The translations under genes were made by a program, and so were the position numbers. A DNA stretch of 64,000 nt from Owenia fusiformis (lineage: Eukaryota; Annelida; Polychaeta; Sabellida; Oweniidae). The notes beneath the pieces were generated by a model. It searched no databases. It was not told the DNA's origin and saw only the letters and a list, made by a program, of their open reading frames with translations. Below, piece after piece: positions 34,210 through 45,680 of the stretch (its first letter is position 1; the number at the start of each line of letters is the position of its first letter). The DNA lies in NCBI GenBank assembly GCA_903813345.2, contig CAIIXF020000010.1:9416349-9480348 (forward strand), given 5' to 3'.

Positions 34210-35538
34210 AAACGCCTGAAACATGCTCTGATATAATGAGGCATATTCTGTGATCTGAGCATATCAGATGGGAAGAGTTATGAATGTCAATAAGTGTGAT
34301 TGTTATCATGTAATCATCTACCTTAATGTCAATACATTACATAATGTAGTAAGGCATTGTACATGTATTTAACAACAGGCACATCCTTCTTCAAAGGACT
34401 TCATTTATACTTGTAAAATACCCTTCCAGTGAGGATGCAACAGGCACAGTTACACAAGTTTTATGACCCCAATTAGATGAAATATGAGCTGGGATGAAAG
34501 ATCTCAAAAATCAAGGGCTGGGAAGATTTGAGATGTCATGGTTTACTATCATGACGCTGAAACATGTGTCGCTTATTGTCACCTGTATTGATCATGATGG
34601 GGCGACGGCAGTGCCCCGAGTCTTTTTGATCTGTTTAATCTTATTAGTTACTATTTAAAATTGAATAATTTAGGACCCCGGAAGCAAAACAACTCTTTGT
34701 TATGAAAGGAATACACCACCCGGACAGAACCCCTCATGTAAACCATCTATAAATACCTTTGAAATCAATTTGATTTTCGATCTACATCTGAATCTCAGAT
34801 GGAGAGTACTCTTTGACAAGATCAACATTTAAAAGTGTAGGAAAGTTTTGATAAAGATGTTTAATAGCTAATTATTCAGACATATTGTTCTTTCATGTTG
34901 ACGATGATGATATTTGCAATTTTGAATTTTGAATTATTTTGAATGCAAATGTACTCAAGTCCCGGGACTCAAGTACTATATCCTGAGTTCTGCCCGGATC
35001 CCCGAAAACGTTTAAAATCAAACTCGATTATTTAGCTAGACTTCAAAATAAGGGATTCAATAGAAACATGAAATCCATATCACTGTATAGATTGTGGAAT
35101 TTCTAGTAATTTTTAGACGTGCTTAGCCGGTCTAGAAACTCTGCGTATCTAGAGATAGAGGAGGGGAGAGAGGGCTAATTTTATAGCTGAAATTAAAAAT
35201 AGCTTATGATCTATAAATATAATATATGGTTGTTCTTATAATGAACAACTATTGGTTTAATATCTGATATGTGGACGGATATTTCTTGATTTGGTTTAAA
35301 AAGAAACTGAATGTAGGGTTGCAAAAATGAGGGAGACAAAGACGTTCGAAGGGTGGGGGTAAAATTTAATTAAAATCAAGCTAAGATAGAATGAGAATAA
35401 ACATATCTGTTAGTTGCTCATGTAAACGAAAACAAATTAGAGGGTTCATTAGCACCGCAGACCAGATTTGCAAAATTGGGGGAGTGCATTTTCCCAGGAT
35501 TTCAAACAATACTATATCTAAAATGTTGCCCCTCATAT

Positions 35539-35677
35539 GCCTGGGTCATATTTGCTCCGATTCATCGGCCGGGGGCCGGCCGATTGAGTGTTTTTTCAAA
35601 CATGAAAACAATTTTAAACAAAATACTCAATCGGCCGGAGGCCGGACGATGAATTTGAGCAAATGTGAACCAGACAT
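35539..35677. repeat. Short cggccg hairpin element
   Basis: 'gggtcatatttgctccgatt catcggccg' is mirrored by 'cggacgatgaatttgagcaaatgtgaacc'. The arms contain 'atcggccgg' in both orientations. Related in motif style to the 21020-22676 foldback element. Confidence 0.55.
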
Positions 35678-35679
35678 TG

Positions 35680-36420
35680 CAAATTCCTTCAAAATTGAAC
35701 TAGAAGTTTCAAATGAAAGCCATTCAAAGCTCCTTTCTTCTTCCTTCTCTATTGGTTAAGCAGGGGGGGTGCGATCATTCACGAATCGCACCCCCCCCCC
35801 CCCTGGTTACGCCTATGTGTTAAAACTTTACACAATATCAATATTTAAAACTGTATCTTGTAAGTGGCTTATTAAGCATCAGATCAATCACTAAGAACCC
35901 CTCTTATCTGCCGTTTGCGTTTGGAAGGATAAAGACAAAGGGGACGCGGCTACATGTATATCGCGATAACGTGAAATCTTTATGACATATCCCTTCACCC
36001 TCTACACCAATATTCTTAACACCACTTATTAAAGGATGTATGCATCAAGGGGTAGACATCATTCAAAAGACATAAACATGACCGGGTCGGTCAGGGGAAG
36101 GTTTGCATACGATGCAATTTGTACATGCAAGCTCATTTTTCACATATAAATTAATAAAGTCGATTCCTTGGGAATACGTTATTGGGTTTATTAGCGTAAC
36201 GAGGAGAAGCGGTGGGTTCGCACCCTCTCCTACAAGCAATAAAAGGTACCATAAGGTAGAGGAAGAAAAGAGCATTAAATTGATTTTTTGTTTGAAGCTT
36301 CTAGCTCAGGTTTGAAGGAAGTTGCATCATTTTCGTAAAAATTCAAAACGACTGAAAACCTAAAATATTTTGGTGATTGCATCACCCCTCCACCCGACTG
36401 AAAGCTGGCTGCGGCCCTGG
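35680..36420. repeat. gtgcgatc / poly-G MITE fragments (two, opposite orientation)
   Basis: 35690-35815 has 'aaattccttcaaaattgaac tagaagtttcaaatgaaagc', a G run, 'tgcgatcattcacgaatcgca' and a C run. 36280-36415 carries the same blocks in reverse order ('gaagcttctagctcaggttt', 'gttgcatcattttcg', 'gactgaaagctggctgcggcc'). They match 24985-25190 and 45848-46126. Confidence 0.55.
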
Positions 36421-37229
36421 GGTTTTATCGAAAACTATATCGTCAACATTTTATCATTATGCGGAAAGTCCAATATGAAATCTTAAATGGTAAATATGTT
36501 GCATTTATGGAGGGAATTCCACTGTAAACTATAATGTGAATGTTTGATATGAATACTTCCATACAACCATCAATATCCATTCTTTTGAAATAAGATGTTA
36601 CAACAAAGGGAATATTGAAAACTACAGTGGTAAGAGCATCTTTCTGACTGCTAATTATGTGTATCAACATTTTGATTGCACCTCAGCTGGAGATTAAATC
36701 TTATAATAATTTGATCAAAGGGATTGTAATTTTCCCCAATTCGCTTTCCTATGTTACAATCTGTATACTTGTTATATTGTGAGCGGTATGTGTTGATAAA
36801 CCAAAAAGATATGTTTTTTGGATATCAACATTTAGAAAAAAGTGTAAGATACCATTCTATATGTTTATCTTAGTGTTTAGCATAGGTAAGAATGGGGGAT
36901 GGGCTGGCGGGGGTCCGTCTTTGAATAATTCCAAGGGTTCATATATTATCACAATTTTGCTACAAAATCACTTGGAAAGTGCATGATTTGAACGATTATT
37001 TGGCCAAGGCGTCCGCTATTAACATGAGTATGAATTTTATAAAAAAAATTACTTGAATCAAAATCGAAGAATTCCTTGCCCCGTGTGTTCACCATTCACC
37101 CCGGGGGTTCACACTCGGCTCAGGTGGGGCACCTTTTTTACATTTGGTATGTCAAGCCAATGGACCCACATTTTAAGACAGATTTTTCCATTTTCTGGTA
37201 TAAGAATCGGTGTGGAAAATATGTTACCC

Positions 37230-37465
37230 CTCAATTGTGGTACGGCATTGGTCCCGGGGCATTGGTCTAGTTGTTACACATATCCTTCATTTGAGGTTGT
37301 TTATGATCATTTTACTCAAAGATCTGCCTTCTTCTCGGGGCATTCGATATTTCGAATGGCATTGGTCTTATATTCTGGATATTTGGTACCCGGGGGTATG
37401 GCATTGGTTCTATATTTGGATGTTTGACATGGCATTGGTCTTGTGTTTGGACATTTGATATGGCT
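37230..37465. repeat. Degenerate 'ggcattggtc' tandem repeat
   Basis: Five to six loosely spaced copies of 'ggcattggtc' with 'tggatatttggta'-like spacers, roughly 30-50 bp apart, inside the CACTA-like element. Confidence 0.45.
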
Positions 37466-39427
37466 TTTTGGGGTTTATTTTAGTTTATATGAGAACACAT
37501 TTAATGCCACCCCCCCCCCAAATTACAAATCTACATCTATTCTCTCTATCCCAAAGGTGGATCGGAATCATGAAAAACAGATGCAGACTCGGGACAGTTG
37601 CAAGGGGGGCTATAATGGAGAAATTCGTTTTGATTTTGAGTCTAACTGAAATATTTTGTCACAAATATTAATTAAATACGCAAATAGCCTGTTTTATTAA
37701 ATGAGACTAGGGCAAAAAATCTATTCATTAAATCTAAAGCCTAGACGATATCTTCTGTAATCAAGGTGGTTTTGGTACACTTCCGCAATTATAAAAACAA
37801 AAACATAGACTAAGTTATTAATCTTTTGTTATCATATCAGATTAAGTCAGTTTTGTCTCCGATTGTTATGCAGGTGTGTGTATCGACTCCAGTGAACAAC
37901 ATTAAGTGAATCAATCCTTGAAATTCCCAAATTCATTCCAAATTCTGGCCGTTAACCCCCCCCCCTCCCCCATGTCTCTTAATTACATTTATTTTGCAAA
38001 TGATATATAAATTATAGATTAAAATATTTCATTTTCGAATTTCGAATTTAATATCAATAGTCAAACAAATTAAGTAGTATGCTACAGTTGGTTATCAATC
38101 GGAATTCACGACCTATTGATTACTCTTTAATACAAAATTTAACCATTTTAGAATGGGTAACTCACACCCCCCCCCCCGTCCATGTCCATGAAGTGCGTAG
38201 ACTGACATAATAGTGTCATTTATTAATTAAACATCACTGATTTATGTTGAGACATTCAGTGCGATTGTTTCATTTCTTTGTTCAAAAAGTTAAAGCACCA
38301 ATTAAATACATATTTTTATCACACAAAAGGGGCAGAATACTTGACCTTGTATCAATTTATATCCCGATAATTCTTTACAAGGGAATGTTTCTTATTAAAA
38401 CATAAGCAGCGCCTAGGCGTCGATTGGGGGGGGGGGTCAATCCGGTGTTCTCAGGCTATGTACAGCCAAGTATCCTGTTTATGTAAAAACCCTACGTTCC
38501 CGAATCACAATCAGACAATTAATTAGTATATTTGCTGTGTCTAGCAATTGATCATAGAATTAGATGTTGCGAAAACTATGGGAACTTGTACCTGTCTGTT
38601 TATGGATAGGCTGGGAAAGAACAGCAGAGAGAATGGTACATTCGATTGAATATGCTTGTTTTGCCCAATTGTGTATTAAAATGCCCCTCATTTATCATAT
38701 ATTACAAGTTAAGTCGGCGATAATTTGTATTGACTTAACTTGAAACAAATTACTCCGAAATCCAAATACTCATCGAAAAGTAAGGTTATCTTTATATTAA
38801 GCTAATACAAAATAAATATATAAATAGGCCTGATGTATCAGTGTTTTCAAAGTTTATTGCACGTTTTATCCTTGAAACGCCTTTCTTTTTCTTATCATGA
38901 TATGTATTTCCTTCAGTTAGGATCAATGCGTCGATTAGCATTGCCTGTAACTGATTTATATTTTCAAAAGGCGCCATGAAATTGCCAAAATGTTTAAATA
39001 AGTCAATATGTCAGCGTACATACAAAATAGTCTGTTTAATATTTGCTACATGTACTTGTTCCAAACAGTCTGCGAAAGAATGATTAAAAATATATCAATT
39101 AAAAGTATCAGAGAAAATACTTGCAATCGTTAAAATACTGTATGTATTGCTATTGGTAATTAGGTTAGTTGTTTACACATAATTATGTTGTTCAGTGTGC
39201 CAAGAGCGTGTCAAGAGATTCCATTAATTGTCACAGGGCGTGTAAAGACTTTTTGACATGGTCTTTACACGTCTTTGCACTGCGTGTGCCAAGAAGTGCA
39301 AAGAGGTGTAAAGAGTTGAATTCATCGCGTGTCAAGAGGTGTAAATAATTGGCACGTCTAGAAACCCGGCGTGTAAAGACCAGTTTCTAGACGTGTCAAG
39401 AGTTGGAATCCCATATTTCACGCAGTG

Positions 39428-40614
39428 TGAAGGACTCCACTCTAGACGTGAATGCGATTGAATCCTTGGCAGATAAAGAAAATGTAGTTGGCCCTCTTCA
39501 GTTGACAACCGATCCAATCAACATTCTCCTGACAGGCGCTACTGGATTTCTGGGGTCTTTTATCTTACATGGGATCATGGAATCTACAAATGCAATGGTC
39601 TACTGCTTAGCTCGAGGAAAGACTGATTCAGATGCGTTTAGTAGAGTGAAATCTGCGCTTGTAAAGTTCAGCAACTGGAAGGACGAGTACGAGGCTAGAT
39701 TAGAAGTGATCAAGTCAGATCTTGCTGATGTCAACTTGGGGCTAACGTCTTCTCAATATGAGAAACTCTGTCTTAAGATTGACGTTGTCTTCATTAATGC
39801 TGCAAAGATGGACTTCAACTCCCCATACAGTGATCATAAAACCGCTAATGTTGAAAGTACATTGTCTCTTATTAAGCTAGCGGCCACCCACCACAAAAAG
39901 TTCCTCTTCTCTGTCTCCTCTCTGAATGTATTCCTCTTCCCATGTACCAAATATAAGGACTCGGCAAATGGTATGCCTGTACTAAAGGAGACAGATTTCT
40001 TCGAGGATCCGTCAACGCTAGTCGGTGGATATGGCCAGAGTAAATGGGCATCTGAAAGGCTGGTTCAGCAAGCTCTTAAGGTGCTTCCTGGTGGTGCCAT
40101 CTTTCGACCAGCTAGAATAACCGGAAGGTCAACAGATGGAGCAGGTCCGACCAGTGATTTCTTCGCACTTTTCCTAAGAGGTGCCATTCAGTTGGGTTCC
40201 TATCCAACAGTCCAGTTCCCATTTGACTTGACGCCTGTTGACTATTGCGCCAAATCAATCACCCATATTATGACCAAAATATGCACCGACAGTACACATC
40301 ACCCAACTGTCTTCCACCTAAACAACACCAGAGTCATCAAATTTCATGAACAATTTCAAGGACTCGGGCTGAAAGCATTGCCATTGGAGGAGTGGTGTGA
40401 CGAATTCGACAAAACAGCCACTGAGAAGAATCCACTATACGCCCTTGGGCCATTTATCACAGACGCCTTCAGAATTGCAGATGGATACCGTTGGCCATTG
40501 TTTGATGATGAAAACACAATGCAAATATTGCCACGGGATATCAAAAACATTTTGAAACCAACCAAAGAACTTTTAGAAATCTGCTTCAAATTTTTGAATA
40601 TTTCTCGTCGTTAA
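39428..40614 (+). CDS. NRPS-like thioester reductase (R) domain, 3' part of the interrupted gene
   Basis: About 394 codons in the same frame as the pre-insertion upstream ORF. It is a short-chain-dehydrogenase-type NAD(P)H-dependent reductase of the NRPS terminal class (NAD_binding_4). The nucleotide motif is TGATGFLGSF, the serine is in SVSSLNV, and the catalytic Tyr/Lys are in GYGQSKWASE, with RPARITG and TPVDYCAKS further on. The linker reads KDSTLDVNAIESL, of the LDxxI type seen before R domains. There is no ATG before the nucleotide-binding motif (the first in-frame Met comes about 15 residues after TGATG), so it is not a free-standing gene. It must be reached by splicing or it is now untranslated. 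Expected role: NAD(P)H-dependent reductive release of the carrier-bound thioester as aldehyde or alcohol. No frame damage is seen. The CACTA-like element immediately precedes it. Confidence 0.9.
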
Positions 40615-40864
40615 AAACTTATGTTTGGATGGTCACACTTGTCTCTATGTGAGCTCTTATAGTAGCTAGATCATTTGATTGATGATACTAATCACAGTGT
40701 ACAATGAGGATAGTAGTTACGGTTTTTATTCACCGCATGTACACATTTCAAAATATGAACTTTATAAAATGGGATGAGCAATCCTTTCAGAGTTGATTCT
40801 TTTAATAATGTTTTTGTCACAATTCAAGTTATGTTTCCTGCATTTGCTGCATTCCTATTTCTAA

Positions 40865-40870
40865 AATAAA
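40865..40870 (+). terminator. Polyadenylation signal after the reductase exon
   Basis: AATAAA about 250 bp after the stop codon at 40612-40614. Confidence 0.55.
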
Positions 40871-41670
40871 GCTAAATAATAGGCATATGGTGCATTAATG
40901 GGGAAATATTAATGTCAGTCTTATTATATACTATCTAGTAACAATTACTTTTATTAAATATGGCCTATCAATTCTTCAAAAGGGAAAAATAATTTACGAC
41001 TTTTTATTTGTGTGAAAAGTTTTTTTGTATTTCGGAATTGTCAATTTTTGTTGCACTTATACTTGTACATTAAATAATATGCTTTACCCGTGTAAAATAA
41101 ATAAAACACTTAAAATAATGCATATTGACTAATTATAAACAATAAGTAAAGCATTGAATATTCCGGATAATATCAGAGAAAGATAGTTACGTTTCCAATG
41201 TGTACAATTAGAAAGAAAAGTAGTTCTGAGTCTAAATCTACATATTTTTACATGACACTTGGGGATAACCACCAACCAGGCATGTGGCTACCAAGGCAAC
41301 TGCCTCGCCAAAGTTTTTGTAAATTCACACATGGATAGGTAATGTGTGTCCGATTCCAGCCAATCCGAGCATAGAACTTTAACATGACAGCAGTGCATGA
41401 AATCATCAATAACGCATTTGTTGTGTATGGTTGTTAAGGTGATGAGATTGCAATTGATGCTTTAGCCAAAGACTCATTCAACTTCATTCAATTCAGGGGT
41501 TGTTTCCTAAACTTTGCATTCCCGCTGCGAGGCAATGCAAAGGTTTGGAACAACTCATTCATGGTATGATTCGGCAAATAATGCGTCCTTCAATTAAAGT
41601 CCAATGACATCAGATTCATCAGATATTCAGATTATATGCAATCTTAAAACACATGTTTTTGTCATTTCAG
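40871..41670 (+). other. Spacer between the two NRPS-like genes
   Basis: AT-rich with no coding content. The promoter and any untranslated first exon of the second gene should lie here. The region ends in the acceptor TTTTTGTCATTTCAG (41656-41670), 21 nt before the start codon. Confidence 0.4.
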
Positions 41671-41691
41671 TTGCTTGTAAAATTACAAATC

Positions 41692-44409
41692 ATGGCTGAC
41701 AGCGACTCGCCATTATCCAATGGCGTCCAAAGTCAACAACAGTCAAAAGGAACGCCGAGTGTTACAAACACAAATGGAAAGCTCGAAACCACAAATCACG
41801 CAAATGGAACAAAAAGGCTTGATAATTGTACAGAATGGTTAAATGGCCTTAACAAATATGAACCTACGACGTTCTTCCGACAGGGCTATTATGAAGATAA
41901 AGAGCATAAGACGAATCTGACAAAAAGCGAAGATATTAAAAGCTTGACATTTGATATCCCAGCGGTTGGAGGAGAGCAATGCGAATATGCAATGGATACA
42001 CTGAGTGCCACAAAAGGTGCCTTCATTGGGTATCTGTCAAGAATATGTGCAAAGACTGAAATTCACATAGGGGTCGAGGCAGATTTAGGATCGGTGCCCG
42101 ATGATGAAAGAAGCAAATATTCTGAAATTATTCCCGTGAGTTTCGTGATAAACCATATGATGTCCATCAACAGCGCTTTGAAAGAATACGCATCGAAACT
42201 CAATGAAAGTGTTGATGTTAATATTGAGAATGGTGAATTAAACAAGAGAGCAAACCTTAGAAAGAACAATGAGGAACCAGTGCATAATATCGTCATTGGT
42301 CCGGGCGCTAAACCTAATACAGCTTTGCTAGCAAACTGCAAGATTGTTTTGTTCTTCAACTTAGAGGGAACAACGTTCACTGTATTTTGGGATGATAGAA
42401 GGTTCCTAACAGAGCATAATAAAAATGGTGAAAAAATCTCCAGTTATTTCGGACACTTTCAGAGCTACCTGAATAATCTAATATCCCTTGGGTCAAAAGG
42501 TGATATGAATCAAATTGAACTGCTTGGTACCGATGAGAGAAATGCTATACTGCAAGTGCCAGCGTTTGAAGCTCCCAATAGTTTAGTTGCTATATTCTCT
42601 GCAACATGTGCAAGATACCCTAACTCGACTGCGCTTGTCTCTGGCAGCAAACAATTAACATATAGCCAACTAAAAGAGGTTTCTGAAACCATTGCTAAAG
42701 AACTTGAAGCAAGAATACAAAGTGATAGTACAAGAAAAGTCGTCATTGGACAATATTTGCAAAATTCTATTGGGCTGATAACAAGTCAGATTGGTATTCA
42801 CATAGCGGGGCATGCATTCTTGCCTTTACCCGTTGAAAACCCGAATGAGAGAACATGTTTCACAATAAAGGATGCAAAGGCCAGATATATCATAACTGAT
42901 AATGAGAGTTTTGAGAATATCAAAACTTTGGACATCTACTCCTCGGGGAGTAAGGTTTCTACTATAGACGATCATGAAGGGTTGGTGCTTATTGAATTCA
43001 CTTCTATTGAATCTGATCCAAAACTTGAACAATATCACAAAAATGAAGATCTGGCGTACGTGATGTACACATCAGGTTCGACAGGGGTGCCTAAGGGTAT
43101 TCAGGTTACACATCGGGGAGTGGCTAATTGTATCATGGGATTTGCACAAGGTTGGGAACTGACATCTTCCGATATCGTTGCTCAATTTGCGTCAATATCG
43201 TTTGATGCATCTATCATGGAAACGTATTGCGCTTTTTTTGCTGGGTCATCTCTGGTGATTCTGGATAAATCACAACGTATCGGGAAGGGTTTTATCGATA
43301 CTATGAACAAGTATAAAATAACTACAATATCCCTTACCCCATCGGCGTTAAAGCTTTATGACCCAACTGATTTCCCATATGTTACCAAAGTTATATCAGC
43401 TGGTGAGGCGTGTGATCGTCAAACGGCCGGACGCTGGCATTCAAAATCCGCTGTCTTCATGAACGCCTATGGCCCAACAGAGATTTCCATCGGTGCAACA
43501 TTGCATCGATTTAACCCAATGAAATCAAATGTCAACAACAGCAATGATCTGCCAATAGGTTCTCTATTGCCAAATGTCAAGGGGTATATTCTTGATGAAT
43601 GTGACAAGCTGGTCCCAAAAAATACAGAGGGTGAGTTGGTCTTGGGAGGCCCCGGGGTTGCTCTCGGATATTTGGGACATGCGGCCCCTAGAAACAAAGA
43701 ATCATTCATATCTGATTTGTGTGAGACAAATGATAGCATGTTTTATAGATCCGGGGATATTGTGTTCCGGGATGATAATGATGACATTGTGTACGTGGGA
43801 AGGAGGGATAAGATGGTCAAATTGAGAAGTCAAAGGATTGAGCTTGGGGAAATTGAAAGGGTCTTTCAACAAAATGAGAAAGTTGAACAGGCTGTCGTTG
43901 TGCTTCATAGCAAATGCTCCATGTCCCATCCTGATTCCATCGTTGCTTTTGTCACCCCCATTGATGTAAATGTCAATGAAGTCAGAGCGTTTATAACAAG
44001 ACTACTTCCAAATTATATGATCCCAAGCGTTATAAAGGAAACCAACACTGCTGATTTACCCGTAACAATAAGTGGGAAAATTGACCGACTTGCACTATCT
44101 AAAGATGAAACGATACATGCAGGTGGCGCTTCTCAGATAAGTAATGGGGACAGTGATGGGTTAGATGATTTCCAAAAACAGGTTGCCATCACTTGGATAA
44201 AAGTTCTCAAATTAGACAACGATTGTATGAGTAAAATAGGCAAGGAAACTTCATTCAGGGAGCTTGGAGGAAACTCCTTAACTATGATTAACCTCCAAAA
44301 ATCTCTGAAAGTTGATTTAAATGTTGAGTTGACATACTTTGAATTAATGAGTTCTGATACATTGGGAAAACTTGCTGATCTTGTGCAATCGAAAATAACA
44401 ATATCCTAG
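41692..44409 (+). CDS. NRPS-like synthetase paralog, C'-A-T
   Basis: 905 aa, one coding exon. The start is ATG GCT GAC at 41692; the in-frame ATG at 41653 lies upstream of the splice acceptor at 41669-41670. Domains: a short low-complexity leader; a half-condensation-like region (about 45-270; WLNGLNKYEPTTFFR, FIGYLSRI, no HHxxxDG); an adenylation domain (about 295-790) with YTSGSTGVPKG (Tyr459), FDAS, YGPTE (Tyr593), YRSGD, GRRDK and SGKIDR; and a carrier domain with LGGNSL and Ser862. It ends right after the carrier with no reductase, thioesterase or transferase. It is clearly homologous to the 29801 gene through C', A and T but lacks the F and R domains. Expected role: activation and covalent loading of a substrate, perhaps delivering it to another enzyme. 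Same strand, 1.08 kb after the reductase stop, consistent with tandem duplication. Confidence 0.92.
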   Translation: MADSDSPLSNGVQSQQQSKGTPSVTNTNGKLETTNHANGTKRLDNCTEWLNGLNKYEPTTFFRQGYYEDKEHKTNLTKSEDIKSLTFDIPAVGGEQCEYAMDTLSATKGAFIGYLSRICAKTEIHIGVEADLGSVPDDERSKYSEIIPVSFVINHMMSINSALKEYASKLNESVDVNIENGELNKRANLRKNNEEPVHNIVIGPGAKPNTALLANCKIVLFFNLEGTTFTVFWDDRRFLTEHNKNGEKISSYFGHFQSYLNNLISLGSKGDMNQIELLGTDERNAILQVPAFEAPNSLVAIFSATCARYPNSTALVSGSKQLTYSQLKEVSETIAKELEARIQSDSTRKVVIGQYLQNSIGLITSQIGIHIAGHAFLPLPVENPNERTCFTIKDAKARYIITDNESFENIKTLDIYSSGSKVSTIDDHEGLVLIEFTSIESDPKLEQYHKNEDLAYVMYTSGSTGVPKGIQVTHRGVANCIMGFAQGWELTSSDIVAQFASISFDASIMETYCAFFAGSSLVILDKSQRIGKGFIDTMNKYKITTISLTPSALKLYDPTDFPYVTKVISAGEACDRQTAGRWHSKSAVFMNAYGPTEISIGATLHRFNPMKSNVNNSNDLPIGSLLPNVKGYILDECDKLVPKNTEGELVLGGPGVALGYLGHAAPRNKESFISDLCETNDSMFYRSGDIVFRDDNDDIVYVGRRDKMVKLRSQRIELGEIERVFQQNEKVEQAVVVLHSKCSMSHPDSIVAFVTPIDVNVNEVRAFITRLLPNYMIPSVIKETNTADLPVTISGKIDRLALSKDETIHAGGASQISNGDSDGLDDFQKQVAITWIKVLKLDNDCMSKIGKETSFRELGGNSLTMINLQKSLKVDLNVELTYFELMSSDTLGKLADLVQSKITIS

Positions 44410-44501
44410 AGCGACTTGGTTGTCTGATACAATCACGGGGGTCATCGAAAGATTTGTCCAGTTTGGGGTAGCATGCTTTTTATAAAAAATTATTTTATTT
44501 A

Positions 44502-44507
44502 AATAAA
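44502..44507 (+). terminator. Polyadenylation signal of the C'-A-T gene
   Basis: AATAAA 93 bp after the stop codon. Confidence 0.5.
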
Positions 44508-45680
44508 TTGTACATGTTAGACCAATCGTTATTGAACTTCAAACACAAGTGAACGTTATCATCAAATGATATACTCATTATATTGAGTAGTTCATTTGGT
44601 ATAAGGAAACATATGAGTTAAAAAAATAATTTGTGATTTTTTTAGTGTTTTGTGAAAAATAGCTTGGTCCCCAAAGCTGGACAAATGTTTTGATTACAGC
44701 CTGTGATAATATGCGTTACAAGTTTTGCCCAGGTGTAGCTTTAGATAAATAAGTCAAACTGTAAAAGGCCACGCAATGTGCTCATGTAAACATCCTATGT
44801 CACATTGTCTCGAAACTTGAAAATTAGGTGCTTATTGGGCACATACAATAGTGTACATTATACAATAGTGTATTATACTAAGTCTATATACATATAATAA
44901 TTGTATATAGTATAATAATAATAATGATATATACATTTAATAATTGTTCTGTCAAAACATGAATAAACAATGATAGAAAAAAACATATCTGTTTACTTGT
45001 TTTTCATACCTTAAAGAATGACTATATTCCAGCTCATTGAAAAATTCAAAGATCATTGTTTTTAATGTAAATCATATAGGAAAACGTGCTTTTTTGCTTT
45101 ATTCAAGAGGTTGTAGTACAGGGTGATTCATAATGACCGCACCCCATCCACAACGCTATATATTCGCTCAAACATCTTTGTAAATTGCCTAAAATAAACC
45201 ATTACTTTGGACTTCAAAAGAGTTTTGTAAGATTCTGGATCTTAAGTTGAGTATTTTATTCCGAGATTGTGAATGCATTTCATAACTATAAGAATTCTTT
45301 TTTATACATAATTTCGTGTCATGTTATTAAACGTGGAATGTTGCAGGAAATACATAGAGGTTATTTACTGGGACCATGGGCTTTCAATAGCCCATGCTGG
45401 GAGGGATTGAATGCTCTCCCTCGGTCAATATCATATTACTCTCCGGTCAATATTATATTGTCCCTCAGAATAAAACCCATATCCAAACCCGACCAGAAAT
45501 AACCGATCTATTCCATAATACATCTAAAATGTTACATTTGGATAATGTACATGTTATACGAACGATTAAAAATAAACGAAAATGAAAAATGAAAATGAAC
45601 GGAATGCTTTTATCAATTAGTCAAGGCAGAGACATATAAGACTGGTCAAGGTTCAAAATAATTGGGAAACCAAAATAGGT

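Larger units (their letters stand above)
33430..39425 (+). other. Predicted intron made from the CACTA-like element
   Basis: The left terminus contains a possible donor, CAAAT/GTGAAA (GT at 33430-33431). The right terminus contains a possible acceptor, CCCATATTTCACGCAG/TGTG (AG at 39424-39425). Using both would join the carrier-side ORF to the reductase ORF in phase, leaving 18 extra nt (six codons, T-L-R-Q-I-V) relative to the uninterrupted gene. Total CDS would be 4,818 nt, 1,605 aa. The sites and frame are visible; actual splicing is inference. Confidence 0.5.
33417..39427. mobile_element. CACTA-like (EnSpm) transposon, 6,011 bp, inside the NRPS-like gene
   Basis: The left end begins CACTGCGTCAAATGTG. 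The right end, on the complement, begins CACTGCGTGAAATATG. About 21 of the first 25 bases match, and both continue into ATTCCAA and CTAGACGTG blocks. A 3-bp TGA duplication flanks it. Both subterminal zones (33440-33575 and 39190-39415) are dense in short repeats such as 'cgtgtcaagag', 'cgtgtaaagac' and 'tctagacgtg' in both orientations, as CACTA elements have. No transposase-size ORF is present, so it is non-autonomous or hollowed out. It carries nested repeats (34011-34209, an internal end-like copy at 35090-35155, 35470-35815, 36060-36415, 37250-37460). Excising it with one TGA joins CTTC-TGA-AGG and restores the NRPS frame. Confidence 0.87.

Noticed and set aside
37053-37671. Overlapping plus-strand ORFs inside the CACTA-like element as transposase
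   Set aside because: Short, repetitive (ggcattggtc units) and without transposase motifs.
39391-39430. Start of a separate reductase gene at a TTG near 39403
   Set aside because: The sequence before 39428 is the terminal inverted repeat of the CACTA-like element, and there is no ATG. The reductase is the 3' part of the upstream gene.
29801-44409. Bacterial NRPS operon or contamination
   Set aside because: Splice acceptors, AATAAA signals, MITEs and eukaryotic genes on both sides, and AT-rich codon use like the neighbours, fit a resident nuclear locus.
44850-44940. Origin-like TA-rich segment
   Set aside because: Simple TA/ATA richness is common in this locus and has no specific supporting motif.
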